Assembly: GCF_001039355.2 (NCBI RefSeq) | Contig: NW_019774848.1 | Location: forward strand, 386,273-450,272 | Length of the DNA: 64,000 nucleotides | Direction of reading: 5' to 3' | Origin: Lingula anatina | Taxonomy: Eukaryota; Brachiopoda; Lingulata; Lingulida; Lingulidae | Shown: in pieces, positions 9,885 through 20,472 of the stretch | Numbering within the stretch: the first letter of the stretch is position 1 | Layout of the letters: each line of letters begins with the position of its first letter | Notes under the pieces: model-generated | What the model saw: the letters and a program-made list of their open reading frames with translations, nothing else | Told to the model about the DNA's origin: nothing | The model's database searches: none | Position numbers and translations under genes: made by a program

Positions 9885-11784
9885 ACTTTGTGATCACTGC
9901 CGTTACTTCTTGGTTTCCACAAAACACGGGAGTTCCACACTGGCGGATTGAACACAACACTTGGTTTTGCAAAAGACGAACACTTTATTTTACTTTTCGT
10001 TAAAAAATGAACTGGTCAAATATGACGCCAGTCACAATAAAATAGAACAAAAACGGCAACAAAATGCTATATCACGTAATAAAAAGCCTAGAAACTTACA
10101 AAATATTTGCAATGCACACACCCGTTTAAAGGGTCCTGCGTTTCCCGATGTTGGTGCCAATATACAACTGTATGAGAGGTACCAACTGGTTAAGTACATG
10201 TACCAGTCTTTAATATTTTTATCTGCGCTAACCCCTACCTGTCACCACAATATACAACATTTTAAATAACGTACGCACTAACAAACTATCCACCCAAAAA
10301 TGATACATCAGCCACGACTGCACTCTATCGAACACTTGGCTTTCTCACCTGTATATGTAAAAAAAAGACGTCTTCGAGTGTAATCGCCATGCATAGTACA
10401 CGTTGGAAAAAGCGTGGCAAGAACCTCACTGCATACAATGAGCCTATTCTCAACTTCAAGCCATCATAATACATCTGTTAATACGTTTACTATTGCACAC
10501 TTTAAAATAGAGATTCATAAATTACATACATGCTACAGACGGCAGACTAGATAAAATGTTTACAAGCAGTAGGATATGAAATGTTCAGCTGAACGTCTAT
10601 CATGCTCAAGTTTAACAATAAATACATAGAATTTTTACAATGACATCCCATCCAGCCAATCTCTAGAAAACAGGGAAGTGAGGAGACGCCAATACTTCAC
10701 ATTAGTATGGAGGCTGCAGAGAGTATTTTGAGCAGTGGCAGGACTTTGTTTCTATATTTAGTTAGTCACACAGGAAGCACTGCCGCACAAGTCGGCATAA
10801 ACTATTCAAAACGAGACTTAATTCCATGGATTTTGTGCTTTCTAATAGCCCCCCCCCCCATCCCCACTCTACCACCATCAAATAAATAAGTTATCAACAT
10901 ATATGAAAATAAATGGTCTTTGGCAATTACTTATGGTTCGTTTAGAGGTATATGGAAATTGAGGACTATTTGGAGATGGTGATCCTAGGAGACTGTCAAC
11001 TAATCCTTGATATGCTAAGTTTTTACATCACTAATCATTAACAAACAATCAGGAAGTAATATACATGAAGCAGTTCAATCACCATGACAACTGCTCTGGT
11101 GACAATGATTTGTCACATGATTTGCCTACAGCACTGAAACAGTCTGAATATACGTCAATCCACTGAGCTAGCTGGAACATATCCAATATCATAAAACAAA
11201 TTCAAAGCAATGCTGTGCTATCAGACTTCTCAGTGCACTTCACAATAAAATGAACAGTCAACAGCAATATGTATAGAAGTTTCCTGTTATCTTAACCAGC
11301 TATACCAGATCACATTGCTAAGTAGGCCATGCCATCCTATGTACTGGAAAGTTAACTGATTCATACAAGCAAATCTCATAGTGGCTGCTGCTTACCAGGG
11401 ACCACATAACTGTCAATAGGGACAATTATAACTGTATAAAAACAATTACTTTGGTATTGGCAACATGGGATCTGTCTTCTGCCACTTGTAAATTTTGGAA
11501 CATTTTGCCAAGAAACTTATTGTAAATGCTGGGAGATTTTGCCAAAACCTCATCCTTGTTCAACCTGACTTATCTCTTGCAACTTATAAATATTTGGAAG
11601 TTTTTGTCAAATCTTGTCCTTCAAATAGTTCTAGTTGATTTGTCAGCTGCATATACTTTGGTGTTTGTGCTCCTAGCAGAAGTCAGTAGTATGGCAGTGA
11701 ATACAAGCACTACAGCCAGCTGCCAGCAAACTGTTCTATAAGCTCTGGTCTGTAGTTCTCTCTCTGTGCACCAGGTGTCACCAT
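9885..11784. other. No gene seen: 3' UTR and intergenic
   Basis: AT-rich and stop-rich on both strands. AATAAA at about 10038 (+) could end the coiled-coil gene. The reverse-strand part next to 11785 is probably the ANKRD29 3' UTR. A C-run lies at 10849-10859. No structured RNA or repeat family is evident. Confidence 0.5.
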
Positions 11785-14700
11785 TCATGCTGCTGTCTTC
11801 TCTGTGGTGATGGTGACGGTGTCGGTGGGACCGGCGCTGGTGGGGGTGGAGGTGGGGGTGATCTCTGCCAGTTTTTCTAGGTATTCCACAACATTCACAT
11901 AACCAGCCTCTCTGGCCAAGTCTGTCGGCACCTGGCCATCCTGAGGAAAACAAATAAGACATTTTTTGTCAATGACAATCCCTACACACCCCTGATAATA
12001 CAGTAGCCCACTTCCAACAGATTTTTTATGATCCATATTCAAGATTCTTTAGAAATTACTTCACATCAAACACTATATACCTACGTTGTTTTTTAGATCC
12101 AGTTTTGCTCCTGCTTGAATGAGTTCCTTCACTATTTTTAACTGCCCAAACAAAGCTGCCGCATGAAGTGCGCTCTCTCCATTCTGAAACATACACAGTT
12201 ACATTAATAAAGGTCCTTGCCTTGTCTTCTCTCTACTTTATGAACATAACTGACAAAACCAAATCCCCTTGGAAGCGTGTCTTAATTTAAGGCTTGTACA
12301 ATTTTTATTTAACATTTTCAAATGTGTCTTATGTTACAGCACACCTACCTTTATCACTCCCAAGTTAGGTTTACATTTCAGCAGTTCTTTCACCACCTCC
12401 AGGTGACCTTTGTGGGATGCCTTAAATAATGGGGTGGCTCCATCCTAGCTCAAACATAAAACATTGATGAAGTGCTTCATTGCTGATAATTAGATTATGG
12501 AGACTATTAGGGACCATTCCCAGACTCTATCGTGCTAACCTATACTGTCAGTCTAAATATATTCTCGAACACAATCTTAACTTACTTCTCTTATACAATC
12601 TAAACTTAATTCTCTAACTTAATCAAAACTTACTTCTCTAACACAATCTTAACTTATATTCTCTAACACAATCTAAACTTACTTCCCTAATACAATCTAA
12701 ACTTACTTCTCTAACACAGTCAATCTCTGCACCAGCATCAATGAGTTCCTTCACAACTGTGACATGCCCCATCTGACAGGCTATCCACAGAGCACTGGCG
12801 CCATCCTGTGGACACAAACATTAATATTACTGATGACAGCTTTTGATCGAGATTAAAAATTAATAATATATAAACAAATAAACATACATTTGACATAAAA
12901 TACTAGGCATTTTGTGAGGTAGTTAGTTGGCAACGTCAACTCTTAATAACAATCACCTTTCTCCTTGCATTGGCTTTTGCTCCCTTGGAGAGTAGGAATT
13001 TCACCATTTTCAAATGTCCATTCTGTGCTGCTATGAACAGTGAAGTGGCTCCATCTATCATCTCTGCCTGAATGTCTGCTCCGCGTGCTATCAGTTCCTC
13101 AGCCACATCTAAGTGGTTACACTGACAGGCCACAAACAAAGGTGTACCTCCATCCTGAAACACAGCATTCACTTACATAAATCTTCTCTCACGGCAAGCA
13201 AATTTTCCTGTCTTAATGCAATATAAATTTATTTATTAAACCAACCCTATACTATTACCAAAAAAAAATATTTCAGTTATTCTGATTTCTGTTCTTATAA
13301 ATTAAGCTGGCAAAATTGCCGTTTTATTTGCACAGTTGTATAGGTCAACTTACACAGCTATGCAGGTCAACTTACATAGCTGGGCAGGTCAACTTACATA
13401 GCTGGGCAGGTCAACAGGTGCCCCATTCTCCAGCAGTTCCTTCACTATGTCTAAATAGCCTCCTTGAGCAGCAAAGAACAATGCACATGTACCAGTCTGG
13501 CAAAAGAAAAAAAATTATATCAATCTCTTATGCATTTTAAAAACAAGTTGATAATATAAAACAATATGCTTATAATAAGCTGCTTATTATGTTGCTCACC
13601 ACACTGATACTGATACTGTAAAACAATATGCTTATTATGTTTATCACCACACTATAATAAGTCTATAAAATGTAAAACCAGTGCTGACTGCTGCTTTACA
13701 ACCTGCATTTATCAGAATTCCCTTGTAAATTTCACATCATAGATTTATGATCATTTCCATCAGCCCCAGGGGCAACAACCTGGTCAATTTAGATCCGAGC
13801 AAGTCATAAACCAGATACATAAAACACAGTGTGTCACTGTTTGGCAAGCACACCTATTCTTTATTACTGCAAACCTTCAGGAGGCATTAGGTCTGTTACC
13901 TGTGCTATATAGACCCTAGATATACTGGGTATGACAATGTATAGGAAATGACCAGCTGTATGTGTTGTCTTACCAATCTCCTTGCTCCAGGGTCAGCCCC
14001 TTGTTTTAGGAGTTCTTTAACACAGTCCAGGTGATTGTTAGCAGAGGCTAAGATAAGGGGAGTTGTCCCCTCCTAAAATTGAGGAAAAATCAAAAAGAGG
14101 CAATATAATCACATGTCCAACAGGAGATAAATAGATTCCACTATCGTAATCTATTTATCTCCTGTTGGAGATAAATAGATTATGATAGTGGAATCTATTT
14201 ATCTCCTGTTGGACATAAATAAATAGATTCCACTATCGTAATCTACAATGACTTTAAATGTACAGTAATTTGCATCTGATAAAGACATTTTTAGAGAGTT
14301 TGTCTTAAAATTTAACAGTGATTTCACATCGCCTTGTTCTTACCTTATCTTTGCAGTCTACATGAACTCTGCCGCTGTCCAATACTTTCCTCAGCTGCTC
14401 CAAATTCCCCTGCAATGACGCCAGGTGGAGAAGCTGGTCAGAGGGTGTCTCCTTCTGTAAAATGTAAAATTATGGCAAAGTTATACCTCTTTATTTATTA
14501 GTATGATGTTCAGAGCTGAAGATTCTCAAATACTAGTAGAGTGACTCACCAAAAGTGACTGTTATAAATAGCTACATGATCAGCACCATGCTGGTAACAC
14601 AGCTAGCTGTTTAAGTTACAGCTTAAATGGGGCATACACCTGTACACGTGTCCTGCCAAAATACAGGTACATTTACATTTCAGCTGTGTATTTTACTGAT

Positions 14701-16015
14701 AACAATGTTTTCAGTGTACAGCAGGCTTTGACTGCACAATCTCTTTATGTCACCTCTCATTTTTACTGCAACTTTTTACCACTACTGGTTCTCCAGGAGC
14801 GGATTCAAAGATATTTTCTGATAGTCTTCCAAATTATCTTTGTTGATCCGTTCTTCATTTTTGACCATCTTCCGACAGAAAAAAATTAGATACCCGTCAA
14901 TGTAAACTTGAAAATCTGACCGTTTTCTGGAAGACCCAGAAGATGCCCTAAATTAATCCACCCCTGTTCTTAATGGTATTTTATACTGCTTGGGTTCTTA
15001 TCTCCATAAAGGCTTGTGAGTTGGAGTCCATCAATCCAGTTTTGGCAAATAAAGACAAAGTTATTGCCTTTCTTTTGTATAATTGCCAGCATTGTCTTTT
15101 AAAAAGTAAATTGCATTGTTTTAAAGGTGCCACTGACATGACATACTGTATGATCTGAATTCCCAAAGATCAAGTTGGGTCTGTTTTAAACTGCATTTTC
15201 CTCATCACTTCCGATGACCAGCTTTGGAGTGGTTGGGGTAATTTTCAAAAATAATGACAAAAAAATTGACAGAAGTCTTTCAGTTGGATTGTTCATGTAC
15301 TAGTACTGTACATGTATTAAAATGGGTGCAAGAAAAAGTGGATGCTCTTGGGTAATTGCCCTTACTAAACTGCTGTTTGTTCACCAAAGACGTAATTTGT
15401 AATGGCCCTAGATTTTAATGTTTTATCCACACACAAAACTGTGGCTACGGAGTTGGGTCCCAGCACAAAAAAAAATCTTTTACAGAATGACATATATGGG
15501 GATTTGCTGTGGGACAGGTGTATTCATGCAGTGCCACAATTAGATCTGAAGGTTGGGGCTCAGGAGGACGGCATGCCTTTTCTTATTCATTTGTCCAAAT
15601 GTGCAATAAGGACCATCTTTCTGTATGACAGTGAACCACGTAACTTTGTGCGAGGAGACGGTGTGCATGTCCTCTGTGTGGAGAGTTTCAAAAATTAACT
15701 TTGACTGATAAAGCAATGTACTCTCTCGCCCGTCAGTCCCATAAGTGGTTAATTTGACATATTTACATGTATACATATACACATAGCTACATGCCGGCAA
15801 TGAATTGAATACAACACTACAATCGTGTGCGTGAAACTCTGTGAGTGTTTGACAGCAATGCTATCGGCAAACAAAACGTGAACGAAGACGACAAACAATT
15901 CTCTGTATTAATGCGTTATCATAAAGCAATGGTTTTGCTTTGCGACTTCCATAAAAAGCGGTGAGAAAAACTCACTATTTCATGAAGATGATAATTAACA
16001 TACCTTCAACGACAT
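11785..16015 (-). CDS. ANKRD29: ANKRD29-like ankyrin repeat protein, copy A (complete)
   Basis: Nine exons read from 16015 down: 16015-16004 (MSLK), 14454-14344, 14072-13974, 13496-13398, 13154-12957, 12805-12707, 12444-12349, 12183-12085 and 11940-11785 (stop). All coding lengths are multiples of three, giving 322 residues. Most exons encode exactly one 33-residue ankyrin repeat, and 12957-13154 encodes two. Repeats show the family signature, as in DGATSLFIAAQNGHLKMVKFLL. The start MSLKKETP, the nearly all-ankyrin build and the ILK/VIK-NG-SALHAA repeat near the end match vertebrate ANKRD29 (about 300 residues), a scaffold-type protein of unknown role. The C-terminus has a Thr/Pro-rich tail (TPTSTPTSAGPTDTV). 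The gene is divergent from RPS21 with 460 bp between start codons. Two exons carry donor-bearing minisatellites. Confidence 0.9.
12559..12722 (-). repeat. Donor-bearing 24-bp minisatellite at ANKRD29 exon 6, copy A
   Basis: Degenerate units of about 24 bp, on the minus strand AGAGAA, GTAAGT, then TTAGATTGTGTT. The exon 6 donor (GT at 12705-12706) is the first; another intact GTAAG lies 24 nt further into the intron, and more distal units have mutated donors. The unit is 8 codons and reads V-S-L-D-C-(V/I)-R-E without a stop for two units. In copy B the array (31759-31822) is cut by the seam. Confidence 0.8.
13342..13407 (-). repeat. Donor-bearing 22-bp minisatellite at ANKRD29 exon 4, copy A
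   Basis: Three 22-bp units of AGGTCAACTTACATAGCTGG type, each with a minus-strand GTAAG donor (cttac at 13349, 13371 and 13393). The exon-proximal one is the exon 4 donor. Copy B has a single unit at 32429-32450. The unit is not a multiple of three and contains an in-frame TGA, so distal donors would truncate the protein. Confidence 0.8.
14115..14245. repeat. Palindromic repeat in ANKRD29 intron 2, copy A
   Basis: Arms of 22 bp (starting TCCAACAGGAGATAAATAG) are perfectly inverted at 14115-14136 and 14147-14168, then repeated once more in opposite orientation up to 14245. Copy B has only the first arm and loop, followed by a transposon insertion. Confidence 0.8.
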
Positions 16016-16039
16016 CCTCCACCTTTGCTGAAGAGAAAT

Positions 16040-16477
16040 ACGATACGATCTGACCGAGTTTCCTTTTGCAGATATGGATTGCCAAATTCTTCACAGCAAT
16101 TACGTACCAAAAATAGCATACTTTATCAGCAAATAATTTACTTTCGTCACATTCTTTTTAAACATTTCATATATGATAACGATTGATATGACAAACATAT
16201 ATTCGTTCACATTTATGACATAATATTTAACTTGATTAAGGGGAATGAAAGATTATTTTATGGGGGACTAATCAAGTGACTTTGCTCGCAGTGAATTGTG
16301 GGACGGCCTTTTCCGGTAGGCATCCATTTTGTTCGGAAGGTAGATATGATACATGCTTCATTAAATAAACAAATCCACAACTTGACGATCATTTTTGACG
16401 ATAAAAGAATATCAGTTTGCTCCATGAATATTCAATTATTCTCTCTCTTACGTCTGTAGGTTGAAGATAACACCACC
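16040..16477. promoter_or_regulatory. Bidirectional ANKRD29/RPS21 promoter region, copy A
   Basis: 460 bp between opposing start codons. The RPS21 side holds the pyrimidine tract CCTTTTCC at 16307, typical of a ribosomal-protein TOP start. It begins a short noncoding exon ending at 16339 (CGGAAG then GTAGAT), spliced to the acceptor CGTCTGTAG just before ATG 16478. Both tract and donor are kept in copy B (35621 and 35653). Confidence 0.6.
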
Positions 16478-18190
16478 ATGCAGAACGAAGCAGGAGAATA
16501 CGTGGACATGTACGTTCCTCGCAAATGGTAAGAGAACGTGCAAAACACGTGTTCACTCCGGGTTCACTCCTAATAATAAGAAATGATCAATTAAAATAAT
16601 AAACAGTGTGCTTGTTTTAACTGCTGAATTTTAGAAAGGGGTTTTATTCTAAAATTTATTTTTACTGTGCGTTAGTATGTTAACGGCCCTACAACTAATC
16701 AGCCGGACGGATACATGTACGTGTCCAGGCCTTGTAAACGGATCAGGCGTTTACTAGCACTACCCACAGCTCTATTAGCACTAACACCCATGTTAACCAT
16801 CAAAACCTAACTTAATTTGTGGGTTAGGTGGTTAATATGGGTGTTAGTGCTAATAGAGCTGTGGGTAGTGCTAGTAAATGCCTAATCTGTTTATAAGGCC
16901 TGGTATATTGCTCCCCAGTTTTTCTGTTATTCTAGGGCCTAATATCTCTGCACAGCGATTGATACAGTTGAATTTTTTTATCATTATCTTTTCAGTTCTG
17001 CGAGCAATAGAATCATTGCTGCTAAAGACCATGCCTCCATCCAGATCAACCTGGCTGAGGTAGGTGTGATGTATACAGGTGGTTCAGTAGGGATTTTGGC
17101 TTTTGGTGTAAACTAACTTTGATAAAGATATTTGATTGACATTAGCAGGCAAAGGCAAACTTCCTTCTTTTTCCAGATCTTTATTTTCGACTTTCTGACT
17201 AAAAGGGTGATTGTTGAGATTCTGTATGAATCTCTGAAAATGGCTGCCGAGTTCTAATCAGCTAGGTGGAGATAAATGGATTTCACAAATTAAGATAATG
17301 TTTGAAAATATATTTTTAAAGGATGATATTAAATAAATACCAATTTTATCATTTTAAATAAATAGAGAAATCATTTTTAAACATTTGCCTTCAGTCGACA
17401 TTTTGAGCCTTCATTAAAGTGCTACTTTTCAGTTAAAATATTAAGATATCTTTATCCAATGTTGTTTAGGTTGATGAAAACACAGGTCGTATGACTGGCT
17501 CCAACAGGACGTACGCCATCTGCGGCCAGATTAGACGAATGGTGAGCAATGTTTTTGATTGATCCATGAAAACTAGAAATTAAACGTTTGTAAACATGCA
17601 TTTCTTTGGGATTAATAGAGTTTTGTCATACTCCTGGTATTTAACTACATATGGCTTAGAAAGCAATATGGTGGCATGTGTACAGTCTGACATGATAAAT
17701 GAAAACGGTGGCTTGAAAATGAAAAGGAAATATTGTGTTCATTAGTACACTTTTTGCTGGGAATTTTTTGATAGATGCATCTTTTTTCAGTTCATTTTAT
17801 TTATTCCTTTTATTATATAATGTTATTGTTATTATTATTTTGCTACCAGGGTGAATCAGATGACAGCATTGCAAGGCTGGCAAAGAAGGATGGTATCATT
17901 CCAAAGTGAGTATTGTAGAACACAGATGCGGGACAACCCTATGTAGTCAAGTCTTGATTTATACAATTTTCAGATTCTCGAGTTCATTTGTAGTCTTTGC
18001 AGAAATAAGTGTTGTTTTACAAACACCTTTTAAAATGTCCTTACCAACTGCAGGTGGCGACTTTTGTGAATTTTGCCCAAAATCTTCTGGTATCCCTCGG
18101 CGATTTTAACATAATGCCTGCTATAAGATCTGTTTTGTTGTATACTTATTTGACATCAACTTATTTCTCTTATGTTTCAGGAACTATTGA
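16478..18190 (+). CDS. RPS21: 40S ribosomal protein eS21, copy A
   Basis: Component of the small ribosomal subunit. Coding exons are 16478-16527, 16996-17059, 17470-17541, 17850-17905 and 18181-18190, with a noncoding first exon at about 16307-16339. They join to exactly 83 residues, the usual animal length. The protein runs from [20 protein letters not shown] through VDENTGRMTGSNRTYAICGQ to the end IPKNY, which is family-diagnostic. Splice sites are canonical, the phases agree, and AATAAA lies at 18273. Intron 1 contains a foldback repeat. I saw no clear box C/D or H/ACA snoRNA in the introns. Confidence 0.97.
16745..16883. repeat. Foldback element in RPS21 intron 1, copy A
   Basis: Arms of about 55 bp (16745-16799 and 16829-16883) are near-perfect inverted copies around a 29-nt loop. 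The copy B counterpart (36050-36264) has a longer, different loop and more diverged arms. Confidence 0.8.
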
Positions 18191-20472
18191 CATTATTTCA
18201 AGACCCTAGTTAAGATTCACATAAAGGAGGAAGATGAAGAAAACAAACTTTGCATTTTCTACATGAATATTGAATAAAAGTGGAAAACTATAAATTGGCT
18301 TTATAATGTGTTTTCTAACTATAAAATCTCTTGATATAAGCGGAAAGATACAAGACACTTTCATGAATATAAAAGCATAAATAAGGGGGAAGTTGCTACG
18401 GACCATTTACTAACAAGACTTAAGTAAATGAGGTTTTTATTTGCGCCATTATTTCAAGGCGAACCTATTCTCTTTGATAACAAAAACGCTTGCTGTGTGA
18501 GAGAGAAATTAGAGATAAAGCCGATATGACAGGAATGGTTGTCCGTTCCACAGTACTTTGTACAAGTGACATTCGTCCCATAATATATTAGACTCAATAC
18601 TCCGACTATCCCTAACCTGTACTAATCGTATGGCACACCGGACTTCATCCCTAGGACTGCCATTCCTGTTACACCGGTTTTGAATTGACTGGTTGGCATT
18701 GTCCATGAGGAGTGTACTACAGAAGCGTGAGGTTGCACTCAGAGATTTTTCACAAATGAAGTTAAATGGGAAGAAGGGGGGGGGGGGCAGAGAGAGACCT
18801 CGTTGAGCACGTGCTGCGTTAGCATAAAAATAATTTGGATATCTGTCCAATTGGTAGCTGTGGAGGCACTGTTGTGTCAAAAAATCGTACTCTTAAAGTA
18901 GGTTATCTGAATCTTTGCAAAACATACATATAACGTTTAAAGACTAAGTTTAACTATAGCATTATTTGTTGGAGTACTGCTTTATGTAATTCAAGTTGTC
19001 ACCTTATTGGCGGATATTTCTAAGCCAAACTGCCAACAAAAGGCCCCAAAAGCCGGCTGTGTAAAATCCCATATACAGACAAAAAGAACGCATTTTTTAA
19101 ATCGCTGCAATTCCTGTCACTTTTGGTTTGGGGGGTGCTCTATTGTTTGACTGTGTTATTGGACTCAAAAATGTGTAAACGCCGAAAAAGTTGGCCTGAG
19201 GATTGGAAATGGATGTAGGGTTCATATAAAACTGGCGGATCTCAAAAATGAAATTATTCTGCCCCCAAAAAACTCCCAAAACTTGCACCCCATTTCCATA
19301 GATTAGATTGACCTACTTTAAATCGACCTAACTCCCTGGGGGTTCACGCTAAATAGCTGTCAGCCGGGCGGACACGAAAGTTAATTACCCCCTTTACAGC
19401 TTGTAGTAGGCGATACGGACATTTAAGTCGGATTATCTGAAAGTAATTTAGTGAGACTCCCCGCGGGGATAGATCGATCTAAAATCTATGGGAATAGAGC
19501 CCAAGTGTTGCGTTTCTTTTTTCCTTGAGTATACATGATAGCTACTGATGTTTTGTCGTTCGGAGTTAAATGATGTCCTGTCTCCTCCGATAAATGAAAT
19601 AACTATGCATATCATTTAAATGGAGAACTATCTCTTTCTATAAATCAAAACTTGCAGAAAAATAGCTTTACTATGTAACCCGGTTTGGAAACGTTATGTG
19701 AAATTCAATTACACCGAGATTTTAATTTCACCGAGTCGGAGAGAACAAACGTCCAGGGAAAATCAAAATATTATATCGTCTACATACACAGTTTTACAGC
19801 TGTTACTTATAATCGACTTTTAGTAGACCATGAAAAGTAATTGTGTATGAAGTCTTGGTGACGGCTGTGACTTCTGTCACCGTTCTGTTTTGACAGGGTT
19901 CAACACTCGGTCACCAGGAGGTAGAGCGGCCGGCAAATAATGACCATCCGGTATTGTAATCCGGTGTCACATACCGTGACGACATTCGTCGTAATCCTTG
20001 TCCGCCAGCAATGGCTTAAAATTTCGTGAACATATTCATGTGTGTATCAAATCCTCTCTGCATACAAAGGTTGTTATGTTAGACCATAAAAGCATTTAGA
20101 AGAACAGCAAAAACTTTCACCTTGGGATCAGCTTGTCTTTTATGAAACACCTTTCAGACAAATAATCCGACTTAATAAGTCAACAGTAACCAAGACTGTT
20201 CAGCGGGGAGCTAGCATGGGGGTTTTGTAAAACACACATAATATGTTGAATAGGGCGGAATAATAAACTGTTCGTGGTATTTATTTTTCGCCTTTATAGA
20301 ACTTTGTTGTAAACTGGCTAAGACGGGCTAGGTTAGTTACCTGTGAGTACAGCCGGTACCAGTGGAGTTATATATGTGTAGTAGAGGGTTTACAACACCC
20401 CAGCTAAGACACAAGAACTGAGGTTTATTTCAGATATTAATTTGATACAGCTGATGTGCTGATGGTGGAACC
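18191..20472. other. RPS21-DYNLT5 intergenic region, copy A
   Basis: No gene seen. It holds a G-run at 18775-18787 and a foldback element at 19296-19493. The segment 19090-19535 has no counterpart in copy B, which carries about 230 bp of unrelated sequence instead. The stretch from about 19540 to 20470 is well conserved between copies and probably includes the dynein-gene promoter and 5' UTR. Confidence 0.5.
19296..19493. mobile_element. Foldback MITE, family with TAGATCGATC ends
   Basis: The ends CCATAGATTAGAT and ATCTAAAATCTATGG are inverted, with internal inverted blocks such as CGCTAAATAGCTGTCAG against CTGAAAGTAATTTAGTG. The same family occurs at 55363-55565. It is absent from copy B. 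Confidence 0.55.

Noticed and set aside
15402-15698. 98-codon plus-strand frame in ANKRD29 intron 1
   Set aside because: Copy B shows deletions that shift the frame; no domain or splice support.
16528-17849. snoRNA in RPS21 introns
   Set aside because: No convincing paired box C and box D with terminal stem was found.
18509-18880. 123-codon minus-strand open frame
   Set aside because: Copy B breaks the frame with small indels at the poly-G run, and composition is not gene-like.
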